Shown piece after piece: positions 1 to 9,348 of a stretch of DNA of 42,734 nt. Source of the DNA: an uncultured Selenomonadaceae bacterium (lineage in GTDB: Bacteria > Bacillota > Negativicutes > Selenomonadales > Selenomonadaceae); NCBI GenBank assembly GCA_937902665.1, contig CALELM010000013.1:1-42734 (forward strand), in the 5' to 3' direction. The notes under the pieces were generated by a model. The model ran no database searches. It saw only the letters and a program-made list of their open reading frames with translations, and had not been told where the DNA came from. A program made the translations under genes and the position numbers. The first letter of the stretch is position 1. Each line of letters begins with the position of its first letter.

Positions 1-85
1 GAGTCATAACAACTGCCTTAACACCAGCAGCCTGAAATCCCTTGGGAAAGGTAACACCAGCTTTAGCATTTTTTTCACTAAACAT
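1..85 (-). CDS. argJ: ArgJ, glutamate N-acetyltransferase (N-terminal fragment)
   Basis: Only the first 28 codons are inside the window; the gene continues off the left edge. The start reads MFSEKNAKAGVTFPKGFQAA, with the VTxPKGFxAAGV opening typical of ArgJ, the enzyme that moves the acetyl group from N-acetylornithine to glutamate (and in some species also makes N-acetylglutamate from acetyl-CoA). A GGAGGATA ribosome-binding site lies just before the ATG. It follows argC by 31 bases, the usual argC-argJ order, so both are probably one arginine-synthesis transcript. The bifunctional versus monofunctional form cannot be judged from this fragment. Confidence 0.85.
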   Translation of the reverse strand, partial: MFSEKNAKAGVTFPKGFQAAGVKAVVMT

Positions 86-116
86 AAATATCCTCCCTTT
101 CGTTCATGATGTGCTA

Positions 117-1154
117 TCAAGGATACATTGGAACGACATCCAATCCTGTCCGCTCATCGAATCCGCAAGCAATATTAAAATTCTGTACAGCCTGGCCAGC
201 TGCACCCTTCACTAGATTATCAATCGCCGAAAGAACTATGACGCGATTTGTTCTTTCATCAATATGCCATGCAAGCTCGCAAAAATTGGAGCCACGCACA
301 TTTTTAGTCGCCGGATAACCGTTACGCCCCAGCAGACGAACAAAATATTCATCTGCATACATTTTTTCATAAGCTTCGTCAATCATATCAGCAGTAACAC
401 CCATCTTTAGATCCGCATAACAAGTGGATAAAATCCCTCGTGACATTGGAATCAGATGAGGAGTAAAGTTCAAAAGCGTTTTCTCGCCAGAAAGATCTTC
501 TATCGCCTGTTCAATTTCAGGAGTGTGACGATGGTGGGCTACATTGTATGCCTTAAAGCTGTCATAGAGTTCAGGAAAATGATTTCCCAGTTTAGGCGAA
601 CGGCCTGCACCAGACACACCTGACTTTGCATCTACAAGGATTGTATTGACATCTGCCAAATGATATTTCGCAAGTGGGGCAAGTGCCAAGATACTTGCCG
701 TAGTAAAGCATCCTGCATTTCCAATGATTTTGGCATCCTTTATCTCTTCACGATATATTTCAGCAAGACCATAAACACGTTTTGCTTCTTTGTGTGTATG
801 GGGAACATGATACCATTCCTCATATACTTTGGTATCCGCAAAACGATAATCTGCACCAAGATCAATAATACGGCAGGGCAGATTTTCCAGTGCTTTTCCA
901 ACTTCCATAGCATGTCCATGAGGAAGACCAATGAACACAAAATCACTCTCCACACCAATACGTGCTATGTCTTTCATGCTCTCCAGCTCCATATCCAAAA
1001 GCCCTCGTAAGTGCGGATACATATCCGAGATTTTTTCTCCCGTATGGCTTTCTGATGTGATATGTACTATTTCAGCTTCCGAATGACCATATAAGATACG
1101 CAACAGTTCAGCACCAGCATATCCAGTAGCGCCTAAAACACTGACCTTCATCAT
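117..1154 (-). CDS. argC: N-acetyl-gamma-glutamyl-phosphate reductase ArgC
   Basis: Third step of arginine synthesis: NADPH-dependent reduction of N-acetylglutamyl phosphate to the semialdehyde, in the cytoplasm. 345 residues, normal family length. The N-terminal Rossmann motif GATGYAGAEL is at residues 8-17, the catalytic cysteine is C149 in GNAGCFTTAS, and the conserved HRHTPEIEQ histidine segment follows near residue 210. The usual motif around the cysteine is NPGCYPT, so proline is replaced by alanine here. Two ATG codons stand side by side at the start; GGAGGA lies 7 bases before the first. argJ follows 31 bases downstream. A promoter and an ArgR-like box lie upstream (separate entries). 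Family call is firm. Confidence 0.95.
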   Translation of the reverse strand: MMKVSVLGATGYAGAELLRILYGHSEAEIVHITSESHTGEKISDMYPHLRGLLDMELESMKDIARIGVESDFVFIGLPHGHAMEVGKALENLPCRIIDLGADYRFADTKVYEEWYHVPHTHKEAKRVYGLAEIYREEIKDAKIIGNAGCFTTASILALAPLAKYHLADVNTILVDAKSGVSGAGRSPKLGNHFPELYDSFKAYNVAHHRHTPEIEQAIEDLSGEKTLLNFTPHLIPMSRGILSTCYADLKMGVTADMIDEAYEKMYADEYFVRLLGRNGYPATKNVRGSNFCELAWHIDERTNRVIVLSAIDNLVKGAAGQAVQNFNIACGFDERTGLDVVPMYP

Positions 1155-1221
1155 AATGGTTCCTCCTTCAAATTGACATCAAGGCAGCATGCCGTACTAG
1201 CAACTCCATATAGACATTATA

Positions 1222-1251
1222 ATTATACAGTCTTTATGTATAAATTTTCAA
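1222..1251 (-). promoter_or_regulatory. Promoter of argC-argJ
   Basis: On the minus strand, TTGAAA (1246-1251) is followed by an 18-base spacer and TATAAT (1222-1227). A second TATAAT (1216-1221) adjoins it. The expected start of transcription is about 60 bases before the argC start codon. This is a near-consensus sigma-A type promoter. Confidence 0.7.
1237..1250 (-). promoter_or_regulatory. Possible ArgR/AhrC operator (ARG box)
   Basis: TGAAAATTTATACA on the minus strand matches the ARG box core TGAAT-wwww-ATTCA at 8 of 10 fixed positions. It overlaps the -35 hexamer of the argC promoter, which is where an arginine repressor would block transcription. The site was recognised by eye only; no ArgR gene is in the window. 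Confidence 0.45.
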
Positions 1252-1329
1252 GCCTTTCCTTTGAAAATCTCTTATGCTGCATATTAAAAAATCTAAAATT
1301 CCCCTGTGTACCTCAATTTGCTCCATACT

Positions 1330-2244
1330 TTACCCTTCAAATAAGGCTTTTGCAAAGTCCTCAGAAACAAATGGCCTAAGATCATCAATCCCTTCTCCTA
1401 CGCCAATCCATTTCACAGGAATAGAAAGCTCTGACTTAATTCCAATCACAACTCCGCCTTTTGCAGTCCCATCCAGCTTTGTTAGCACGACACCAGAAAT
1501 TGGAGCTGCTTTAGTAAAAAGCTGTGCCTGACTGACAGCATTCTGCCCTGTCGTTGCATCAAGCACCAACAAGGTTTCATGTGGGGCATTTTCGCATTCC
1601 CTAGAAATTACACGATTGATCTTTTTTAGTTCTTCCATCAGATTCGACTTCGTTTGAAGTCTTCCTGCCGTATCAATAATAAGAATGTCAATCTTCCTCG
1701 CTATTGCCGCCTTGACCGCATCAAAAGCAACTGCGGCAGGGTCAGAACCTTCCTCATGTTTAATTACAGCAGCGCCAGTACGTTTTCCCCAGACCTCCAA
1801 TTGGTCAATTGCCGCTGCTCGAAAGGTATCTGCCGCCGCCAGCATTACAGATTTTCCCTGTTCTTTGTAGTATGCACTTAGCTTTCCGATAGTGGTCGTC
1901 TTTCCAGCACCATTAACTCCAATCACAAGTAAAACGGTTGGTCCATGAACTGCTGTACTGTTCTTTTCCTCACCTTGCCTCAAAATCTTTGAGATTTCTT
2001 CCTGCAAAAACGGCTTAAGATCTGCTGGCGTATGAATTTCTTTTTTCTTGATACCCTTGCGGACAGCTTCCATCAGTGTTTCCGTTGTCTTAACACCGAC
2101 ATCAGCCATAATCAAGGTTTCCTCCAGCTCATCTAAAAAATCCTCGTCGATATCTGCGTAACCTAATACTAATTTTTCAATCTTATTGGTTAAGTTTTCC
2201 CGCGTTTTATTTAATCCTTTTTTTAAGCGATCAAAAAATCCCAT
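1330..2244 (-). CDS. ftsY: Signal recognition particle receptor FtsY
   Basis: GTPase at the inner face of the membrane that docks SRP-bound ribosomes on the translocon. 304 residues with the compact form of the family: a short charged N-terminus instead of a long acidic A domain, a helical N domain (about 20-95) and the G domain. Visible GTPase motifs are GVNGAGKTT (109-117), DTAGR (201-205) and TKLDGTAKGG (265-274). AAGGAGG lies 10 bases before the ATG. It sits 36 bases downstream of smc, an order common in Firmicutes, so both are likely co-transcribed. No terminator is visible between ftsY and argC. Confidence 0.96.
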   Translation of the reverse strand: MGFFDRLKKGLNKTRENLTNKIEKLVLGYADIDEDFLDELEETLIMADVGVKTTETLMEAVRKGIKKKEIHTPADLKPFLQEEISKILRQGEEKNSTAVHGPTVLLVIGVNGAGKTTTIGKLSAYYKEQGKSVMLAAADTFRAAAIDQLEVWGKRTGAAVIKHEEGSDPAAVAFDAVKAAIARKIDILIIDTAGRLQTKSNLMEELKKINRVISRECENAPHETLLVLDATTGQNAVSQAQLFTKAAPISGVVLTKLDGTAKGGVVIGIKSELSIPVKWIGVGEGIDDLRPFVSEDFAKALFEG

Positions 2245-2280
2245 GGTAAGCGTCCTCCTTGTTTTACCAATAACTATATT

Positions 2281-5200
2281 TTAGCCATTCAAATTATCCA
2301 TTTTGACAGAAAGTATTTTAGATACACCCGCATCTTCTATTGTCACGCCATACATCATATCAACGGCTTCCATGGTTCCCTTTCGATGTGTCACAACTAC
2401 AAATTGCGTATTGTTCGAGAATTCCTTTAGGAAATTTCCAAAACGTGATACATTTGCTTCGTCCAAAGGTGCATCAATTTCATCAAGTACCGAAAATGGT
2501 GACGGCTTATATTTGAGAAAAGAAAACAGCAATGCAACAACTGTCAATGCACGTTCTCCCCCGGAAAGAGCAGATAGATTCTGTTGTTTTTTTTGCGGAA
2601 TTTGCACTAGAATATCTATTCCGCTATGGAGTACATCATCTTCGTCCAAAAGCTTAAGCTCTGCCTTCCCACCGCCAAAAAGCCGAACAAAGATCTCTCC
2701 AAAATAAATCTGGATTTGTGCAAAGGCTTCCTTGAATTTTTGGGTCATCGTATCATCAATTTCTTTCAAAATGGACAAAAGATTTCCTTTTGCTTCTGTT
2801 AAGTCATTCGCTTGCTTGCTCATGAAATCATAGCGTTTCTTGAGTTCTTCATATTGTTGTATTGCATTTGGATTTACGGGGCCAATGGCACGAATTTTAC
2901 GATTCAGTTCCGATACTTTTTCCTGAATCTCTTCTTCGGGCAGATCCAAGGACTCCTCAACAGCACATTCCGGCGTTAATCCATACTCCGAAAGCATCCG
3001 TCCTTCACACTCTTCCATCAAATAAGAAATTTTGGATTTCTTCAACTCTAATTGATGCATGTTATCACGAAGCAAATTCAGTTTTCGCATGGCTTCCTTT
3101 GCTAAATTCTCCTGTTTTTTGCTTTCTTCCAACTTTTTCAAACGCTGCTCATATAAGCTATTTTGCATCTCCTTTCCTTCTGCATATTGCCTCTGCAATT
3201 CCGTATCTATTTTTACAAGTTCATCTTTTCTGGAAATACTTTTTTCCATGTCTCGCGAAAGGGCTAGTTCCTCTTGATGATTTCCAGCTAATGCAGCCTC
3301 ACACTGTTCTTTTTTTTGCTGTTCAGCCAAAAGGCTCTCTTGATTGTGCTGTATATTCTGTTTCAAAACGGCATACTGAACTTTCCTATCGTTGATGTAA
3401 GCTGCTAAATGAGCTGCATCTTCTTCCAATGCCTGCAAGGAATTGTGCACGCTATCAATCTCTGCTTCTTTTTCCATAATGGCTTCTTTGTCTGAAACAG
3501 AGGACTGTGACAATTCTTCCTTTTTTTCCCGCAATTCCTGAAAAGCCACCTTTCTGGAATTTGCTTTTTCTTCTAACTCATACAGTGCTTCTTTACGATC
3601 TTCCAGTTCTTCTTTTGTCTTTTCTATCGTAATGCGCAGCTCTGCCTGATGCACTTGCAAATCATGCAATTCTTTCACCAATACAGCAGATTGATCACTC
3701 AAAGATGTTTGTTTCTTTTCTCCCTCATCGTGGCGAGCCTTCAAGCTCCTGCACTTTTCTTCCAAAGAATCCATCTGCATTTGAATTTCTTTTATTTCGC
3801 CGCCACGATTCATGAAACTAATTTCCTTATGTTGTCGGCTTCCACCCGAAAGCGACCCACCGGGATGCAGCAGTTCTCCATCCAAGGTAACGATCCGAAG
3901 CTTATAATTCATTTTTTTCGCAAGAAGCAACGCATGGTCAAGCGTATCCATTACCAAAGTGTGATTTAATAAAAAATCCGCCACTTTTTTATATTTTACT
4001 TCTGCCTCAACCAATTCATTCGCATATCCAATAACACCTGGCTCCTGTGAAATACGTCCTTTTTCAAAGGGACGCACTACGATTTCAGACAAAGGAAGAA
4101 ACGTGATTCGTCCTAAATGCTTTTCCTTTAGGAACGAAATCACGGACTTTGCAGTCGCAGTATCTTCCGTAACGATATTCTGCATATTTCCACCAAGAGC
4201 AACTTCTACAGCAATCACATATTGGGGAGAAACGCTTAGTAATTCTCCAACTGCTCCACAAACTCCCTTTCGCCATGGCATATCCGATTTTAAAACAGCC
4301 TTTGCAGCTTTACCAAAGCCTTCGTATGCCTGCTGCATTCCTTTCAGGAATTTCAACCTATTAGACTTCGTTTGCAACTCTTGAAAACGTGCATCCAATT
4401 CCTGCTTTATCGTTTGCATATGTGTCAACAGCACTCGAAGTTCTTCTCGGAGGTTCTTATCCTGTATCGCAGTGGCTTCCAATGTCTTATCCAGATCCTG
4501 CTCTTGTTGCTGAAAATTAGCCAATACATTTTGAAGTTCCAGAAGTCTGCTTTCTATTTCTTCTCTGGATATCTTTTCAGATGAGGCATCTTCCGAACTT
4601 GTCTCTAAATCCCTTGCAAGGACAGCCAAGGTTTTCTGTTTTTCAGTTAATTCTAGTTTTAGTTGGTTGCATATCTGGGCTAATTCATTTTCTTCCTGCT
4701 TCTTCTCACGCAGAGAGCCCTCCACAGAAGCAACCTTCTCCTGCTCAGATTCCAGCAACTGCCCTGCTAATTCCAAATCTTTTTCCAGTTGTATTTTTTG
4801 CTCCGTAAAACGCCGTATTTCTTCACTATTTTTATGCAATTCTCCCTGCAGCGATTCTCTTTGGCGCAATATCCGTTCTTTTGCTACACCGCTTTGATGA
4901 CTGCGTTCCTTAAGCATGGCCAGCTCTGTTTCAATCTTATCTGCTTGTACGCGTATTTTTTCATTTTTATCTGCCTGTGCTTGCGCAGATAATTCTAAAT
5001 CGAGTGCCTCCTTATCCAACTGTTCCCGCAGGCTTTCCATGTAACCAGCTTCTGCTTCCGATGCCACTGCTTGGTCAGCGACTTCTTGAAGCGAGCTATT
5101 ATTTTTTTCTTCCTGCGTTTTAAGCTTTGCATACTTCTGAGAAAATCCTGTAAGCTGGTATTTCTTTAAATCTTCCGTCAGTAAATTATACTGTCTCGTT

Positions 5201-5838
5201 TTTTCAGCATGTTTTGCAAATGGTTCCAACTGGCTCTCAACTTCATGAATAATATCATTCACTCGTAGTAAATTGCCTTCCATGTCTTCCAGCTTGCGGA
5301 GAGACTCTTTTTTTCTATTGCGATATTTCGTAATTCCAGATGTTTCTTCAAAAAATGCCCTTCGTTCCTCTGGCTTGCTATTCAAAATATCATCTATCCT
5401 ATTTTGTCCGATAATGCTCATGCCATCATGGCCAATTCCAGTATCAGCAAATAAATTATAGATATCCTTCAAGCGGCAACGAGAGCGGTTGAGGTAAAAT
5501 TCACTTTCGCCTGATCGAAAAAGCCGCCTTGTCACCACAACTTCCTTGTAGTCGATTGGAAGCTCCCCATTGTTTTCAAAAAACAAAGATACTTCCGCTA
5601 TTCCAAGTGCCTTTCGTGAAGCGCTTCCTGTAAAAATAATATCTTCTGCCTTGGCTCCACGCAGATTCCTGATATTTTGTTCTCCTAATACCCATCGTAT
5701 GGCATCTGTAATGTTGCTTTTCCCACTGCCATTCGGTCCTACAATAGCAGTAATGCCTTGATGAAACTCCAATTCTATTTTATCAGCAAAGGATTTAAAA
5801 CCATATGCTTCCAAGCGTTTTAACTGCAATAAATTCAC
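2281..5838 (-). CDS. smc: Chromosome partition protein Smc
   Basis: ATPase of the SMC-ScpA-ScpB condensin that compacts and separates sister chromosomes. 1185 residues, full length. Walker A GPNGSGKS is at 34-41, the hinge lies roughly at 515-680 with flanking long coiled coils rich in E, K, Q and L, the ABC signature LSGGE begins at 1091 and the Walker B SVLDEID at 1116. The start is a GTG (GTG AAT TTA) preceded by AAGGATGA. Its partners scpA and scpB lie about 9 kb away in the same window. Immediately upstream (7 bases) is a LysR-type regulator gene rather than the rnc gene that often precedes smc. Confidence 0.96.
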   Translation of the reverse strand: MNLLQLKRLEAYGFKSFADKIELEFHQGITAIVGPNGSGKSNITDAIRWVLGEQNIRNLRGAKAEDIIFTGSASRKALGIAEVSLFFENNGELPIDYKEVVVTRRLFRSGESEFYLNRSRCRLKDIYNLFADTGIGHDGMSIIGQNRIDDILNSKPEERRAFFEETSGITKYRNRKKESLRKLEDMEGNLLRVNDIIHEVESQLEPFAKHAEKTRQYNLLTEDLKKYQLTGFSQKYAKLKTQEEKNNSSLQEVADQAVASEAEAGYMESLREQLDKEALDLELSAQAQADKNEKIRVQADKIETELAMLKERSHQSGVAKERILRQRESLQGELHKNSEEIRRFTEQKIQLEKDLELAGQLLESEQEKVASVEGSLREKKQEENELAQICNQLKLELTEKQKTLAVLARDLETSSEDASSEKISREEIESRLLELQNVLANFQQQEQDLDKTLEATAIQDKNLREELRVLLTHMQTIKQELDARFQELQTKSNRLKFLKGMQQAYEGFGKAAKAVLKSDMPWRKGVCGAVGELLSVSPQYVIAVEVALGGNMQNIVTEDTATAKSVISFLKEKHLGRITFLPLSEIVVRPFEKGRISQEPGVIGYANELVEAEVKYKKVADFLLNHTLVMDTLDHALLLAKKMNYKLRIVTLDGELLHPGGSLSGGSRQHKEISFMNRGGEIKEIQMQMDSLEEKCRSLKARHDEGEKKQTSLSDQSAVLVKELHDLQVHQAELRITIEKTKEELEDRKEALYELEEKANSRKVAFQELREKKEELSQSSVSDKEAIMEKEAEIDSVHNSLQALEEDAAHLAAYINDRKVQYAVLKQNIQHNQESLLAEQQKKEQCEAALAGNHQEELALSRDMEKSISRKDELVKIDTELQRQYAEGKEMQNSLYEQRLKKLEESKKQENLAKEAMRKLNLLRDNMHQLELKKSKISYLMEECEGRMLSEYGLTPECAVEESLDLPEEEIQEKVSELNRKIRAIGPVNPNAIQQYEELKKRYDFMSKQANDLTEAKGNLLSILKEIDDTMTQKFKEAFAQIQIYFGEIFVRLFGGGKAELKLLDEDDVLHSGIDILVQIPQKKQQNLSALSGGERALTVVALLFSFLKYKPSPFSVLDEIDAPLDEANVSRFGNFLKEFSNNTQFVVVTHRKGTMEAVDMMYGVTIEDAGVSKILSVKMDNLNG

Positions 5839-5845
5839 TCATCCT

Positions 5846-6754
5846 TTATTCTTGACGAAAATGCTGTCTGAATTCCAATGAAGTCGTATACTTTTTCATA
5901 AAATCAATAAATTTTTTGTCTATACGAGAAAATATTTTATGTTTTCCCCAATATAAATAAATTCCTACCTTCAAACTGGGACGCAGGGCACAATGCAACA
6001 TTTTTCTTTCGTTCCGTGTCACAAAATTAGGAAGCACGGATATTCCCATGCCATTTGCAACAAGCTGTTTAATTGTTTTGATCTGCGAAGTACACAATAA
6101 CACATCTGGTACAAAGCCTGCGTCATTGCATCGAGAAAATACCTGTTGATACTGATAGGTTGCAGGCTGCTGCATAATAAACTTTTCTCCTTTCAAATCA
6201 GAAAACTCAACAAAAGTTTTCTCCTTGAAAGAATGATCTAAGGAAAAACATACGTCCATACGATCTGCCATAATAGAGAAAGAATTCAATGTCTTTTCCT
6301 TCGTCTTTCCCATCACGATGCCAAAGTCCAAATCGCCCTGTTCGGCACGTTCCCGTACCTCCTGAGAATCATTGTGCTCCTTTACATCTAAATTGATCTC
6401 TGGATATATTTGACGAAATTTAGTAAAAAAGTCTGGAAACAAATAACCCTCTACTATGGGCGGGATTCCAACATGTATGATTCCCTTGGTATGATCGTGA
6501 AATTCTTGCATTTCGTGCTTTGCTGCCTCTACTTCTTGCAAAATTTTTTTAGCATGAAGCAAAAACACCCTGCCCTCTTCTGTTAAAGATATATGTTTCT
6601 GACTGCGATTTATCAAAGTTAATTGGAATTCTGATTCCAAAGATTTGATTGCTTTTGTAACGGACGGTTGAGAAACGTGAAGCATTTGCGCCGTCTTAGT
6701 AAAATTTTCCAATTCGCTGATCATACAAAAATATTCAAGCTGTCGAATTTCCAT
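5846..6754 (-). CDS. LysR-type transcriptional regulator
   Basis: 302 residues. The N-terminal winged helix-turn-helix (residues 1-60, MEIRQLEYFCMISELENFTK and the VSQPSVTKAIKSLE recognition helix region) is followed by a linker helix and a periplasmic-binding-like effector domain (about 90-295). The ligand cannot be told from the sequence. GGAGG lies 7 bases before the ATG. Its promoter carries a palindrome between the -35 and -10 boxes (separate entry), which would suit autoregulation. The gene ends 7 bases before smc on the same strand, so transcription from this promoter should run into smc; this is an unusual neighbour for smc. Confidence 0.9.
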   Translation of the reverse strand: MEIRQLEYFCMISELENFTKTAQMLHVSQPSVTKAIKSLESEFQLTLINRSQKHISLTEEGRVFLLHAKKILQEVEAAKHEMQEFHDHTKGIIHVGIPPIVEGYLFPDFFTKFRQIYPEINLDVKEHNDSQEVRERAEQGDLDFGIVMGKTKEKTLNSFSIMADRMDVCFSLDHSFKEKTFVEFSDLKGEKFIMQQPATYQYQQVFSRCNDAGFVPDVLLCTSQIKTIKQLVANGMGISVLPNFVTRNERKMLHCALRPSLKVGIYLYWGKHKIFSRIDKKFIDFMKKYTTSLEFRQHFRQE

Positions 6755-6853
6755 CGGCTTTCCTCCAAGGAACTTCCCCTACTCCATGACACAACAAAAA
6801 TGCTAAACTATTCATCACAACCAGATGATTGTATTTTACCATAACCTACGGCT

Positions 6854-6883
6854 ATTATCCAGCATTCATCAGCTGGCTTTCAA
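6854..6883 (-). promoter_or_regulatory. Promoter of the LysR gene with internal palindrome
   Basis: TTGAAA (6878-6883), an 18-base spacer and GATAAT (6854-6859) on the minus strand. The spacer holds an inverted repeat CCAGC (6859-6863) and GCTGG (6872-6876) separated by 8 bases, a plausible operator. The promoter lies directly behind the stop codon of the preceding gene. Confidence 0.55.
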
Positions 6884-6904
6884 ACCCATGTACTATAGAC
6901 AATG

Positions 6905-7267
6905 CTACAACCGTCGAAGCAGATACCATAAAATTGCTATTCCACCAATCACCAACAAAAGTGGCAAAAACAAAAAGAAGACACACACCACTACACCAGT
7001 AACGACAACGCCGCCAATCAACCATGAGATCCAGCTTTTCCTGCCTCCCATCTGAAATTGCCGATAATAGATTTTTCCCTGCTTTCGCTCGGACCTGGAA
7101 AACTGCTCCTCCTGCCAGCCATGCGGTTCGGACGCATCGATTGTAGTCCCTTCATAACCATATCTTTCTTCCTCGGACAATACACGTACTTGATTTTCTC
7201 CTATATCCGCCTGACAATCACATGCTTCATTCTCCTCGATAGGTTGTCCACATTTGTCACAACTCAT
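6905..7267 (-). CDS. Small zinc-ribbon membrane protein of unknown function
   Basis: 120 residues; not recognised as a named family. The N-terminus has a zinc-ribbon-like cysteine set (C3, C6, C16, C18), then an acidic, soluble middle part with many E, D and Q, and a hydrophobic C-terminal stretch (about 79-117) long enough for two membrane passes or one hairpin, ending in RRL. The start was placed at the ATG with GGAGGAG 6 bases upstream; an in-frame ATG eight codons earlier overlaps that site. It follows ligA by 35 bases and is probably the last gene of the pcrA-ligA transcript. Similar zinc-ribbon plus membrane-hairpin proteins are common as uncharacterised proteins, so no function is given. 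Confidence 0.75.
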   Translation of the reverse strand: MSCDKCGQPIEENEACDCQADIGENQVRVLSEEERYGYEGTTIDASEPHGWQEEQFSRSERKQGKIYYRQFQMGGRKSWISWLIGGVVVTGVVVCVFFLFLPLLLVIGGIAILWYLLRRL

Positions 7268-7302
7268 ATAAACTCCTCCACCACGATACATACAAATTTC
7301 GT

Positions 7303-9312
7303 CTATTTTGTATCAAAAAGGTTCAAAAATTCCTGCTCTGTAAGGATAATAATTCCCAAGCTTCTGGCCTTGTCCAGCTTGCTTCCTGCTGCTTCTCCGG
7401 CAACAAGATAATCCGTCCTTTTGGACACGGAACCTGTAACCTTTCCGCCATGTTTTTCAATCAAAGCCGCTGCTGCCTTTCGATCCAACTGCTCAAGTGT
7501 TCCAGTCAATACAAAGGTCTTTCCTGCCAACAGACTATCTTCTTCCCGCTCTTTTTCTTCCATATTGACACCAGCTGCTTCCAATGCGTCAATCATTCTT
7601 CCATTACACTCATCAGAAAAATACTCTACGATATTCCTTGCACTGATTTCTCCTAAATCTGGTATTTCAAGGAGCATTTCCTTCTCGGCTTTCCGTAATT
7701 CGTGAATAGAATGAAAATGCCGCATCAATTCACGAGATGCCGCACGTCCAATCCCAGAAATTCCAAAACCAGTCAAAAGCCTTGAAGGTTCATTTTGCTT
7801 GCTGTCTTCAATCGCCTGCAAAAGCTTATCCGTATTTCTCGTTTTTCCAATCAAACTAGCCGCAATTAACATGTCACGTTTTTCATGCAAAAAATAAATA
7901 TCCGATATCGTGCGAATATATCCTTGCTCGATCAAAGCCCTGACATAAGCAGCACCAAATCCTTTGATGTCCATAGCATTGCGGCTGACAAAATTGAGGA
8001 TACGGTTTTCCATTTGAGAAGGACAATTTGGATTCATGCATTTGATATCCGCCATGTTTTCTTCCTGCTCCGCCCGTCCCCCACAAACAGGGCATGTGTT
8101 GCCTATCAAAAATGGTACAGCATCCTTTGGTCGCTTTTCTAAGACAACCTGCTTAACTTTCGGGATAATCTCGCCCGACTTGTATACCAAAATGGTATCT
8201 CCCACACGTACATCCAGTTGGTCAATAAAATCTTGATTATGAAGCGTTGCCCGTTCTACATTCGTTCCGCACAGACGAACCGCATCAAATACTGCCGTAG
8301 GCGTAATACGTCCAGTCCGACCAACCGAAAGCTCGATTTTACGAAGAACCGTTTCCTTCTCCTCAGGCGGATATTTATAGGCAATAGCCCAACGAGGAAC
8401 CTTAGATGTCTCGCCCACCCGTTCTCTGTCTGAAAAGTTATTCAGCTTCACAACTGCTCCATCAATATCATAGGCAAGCGTTCCTCTTGACTCTCCTATT
8501 CTTTGGATAGCCTCCCATACCTCTTCGCCCGTATGACAGATTGTATAAGCATGGATGACCTTGATCCCCTGTTCTTTCATAAACTCATAAGCATCGGTAT
8601 GAGTCAAAAAACTCATACCTTCTATTTTTTGCAGATTAAATACGAAGAAAGATAGCTTTCGTTGTTCCGTAATACGACTGTCTAACTGACGAAGCGTTCC
8701 TGCTGCACAATTTCTTGGATTCGCAAAAGGCTTTATCCCTAAAAGATCCTGACGTTCATTGACTGACGCAAAGGCTTCCTTTTCCATATATACCTCGCCC
8801 CGCACCTCAAAATAAGGCAATTTAGTGGGAATTGATTGCTTTACATCAGCAATCATGCGGGCATTGCTTGTCACGTCCTCCCCTTGCAAAATACCATCCC
8901 CACGCGTAACTGCTCTCACAAGTTCCCCATTTTCATAGCGAAGCGCCATAGAAAGCCCATCTATTTTTTCTTCTACAACAAATTCAGGATCTTCCAGCAA
9001 TGATTGCATAGATTCCACGAATTCAAAAACTTCCCCTTTTGAAAAAACATCCTGTAAGGACAGCATGGGAACATCATGCTTGACCAATATGCCAGCTTCC
9101 CGTTTTGCAGTTCCTCCCACCATCTGTGTCGGAGAATTCTTGGAAATAAGTTCGGGATAAGCCTTTTCAAGTTCCTTTAACTGCAGCATCAGCTGATCAT
9201 ACGCATAATCCGTAATTTCCGGAGAATCGTCATCATAGTATTTCGTATTATGATGACGAATTTCCTTGCGCAATGCAGCAAGCTTCTTCTTGACTTCTTG
9301 CATCTTTTCCAA
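7303..9312 (-). CDS. ligA: NAD-dependent DNA ligase LigA
   Basis: Seals nicks during replication and repair using NAD. 669 residues, standard length. Order: Ia domain, adenylation domain with catalytic lysine K116 in EEKIDG, OB fold, four-cysteine zinc finger (CPVCGG ... CMNPNCPSQ, about 410-435), helix-hairpin-helix region and a C-terminal BRCT domain (about 590-669, beginning LLAGKTFVLTGTLEQ). The likely start is TTG with GGGGGA 6 bases upstream; the in-frame ATG three codons later is too far from that site. It lies 36 bases behind pcrA, a common ligA-pcrA pairing. Confidence 0.96.
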   Translation of the reverse strand: MEKMQEVKKKLAALRKEIRHHNTKYYDDDSPEITDYAYDQLMLQLKELEKAYPELISKNSPTQMVGGTAKREAGILVKHDVPMLSLQDVFSKGEVFEFVESMQSLLEDPEFVVEEKIDGLSMALRYENGELVRAVTRGDGILQGEDVTSNARMIADVKQSIPTKLPYFEVRGEVYMEKEAFASVNERQDLLGIKPFANPRNCAAGTLRQLDSRITEQRKLSFFVFNLQKIEGMSFLTHTDAYEFMKEQGIKVIHAYTICHTGEEVWEAIQRIGESRGTLAYDIDGAVVKLNNFSDRERVGETSKVPRWAIAYKYPPEEKETVLRKIELSVGRTGRITPTAVFDAVRLCGTNVERATLHNQDFIDQLDVRVGDTILVYKSGEIIPKVKQVVLEKRPKDAVPFLIGNTCPVCGGRAEQEENMADIKCMNPNCPSQMENRILNFVSRNAMDIKGFGAAYVRALIEQGYIRTISDIYFLHEKRDMLIAASLIGKTRNTDKLLQAIEDSKQNEPSRLLTGFGISGIGRAASRELMRHFHSIHELRKAEKEMLLEIPDLGEISARNIVEYFSDECNGRMIDALEAAGVNMEEKEREEDSLLAGKTFVLTGTLEQLDRKAAAALIEKHGGKVTGSVSKRTDYLVAGEAAGSKLDKARSLGIIILTEQEFLNLFDTK

Positions 9313-9348
9313 TGTCTTTCCCCCAATCTCAATAAAAAAACAAATCTC

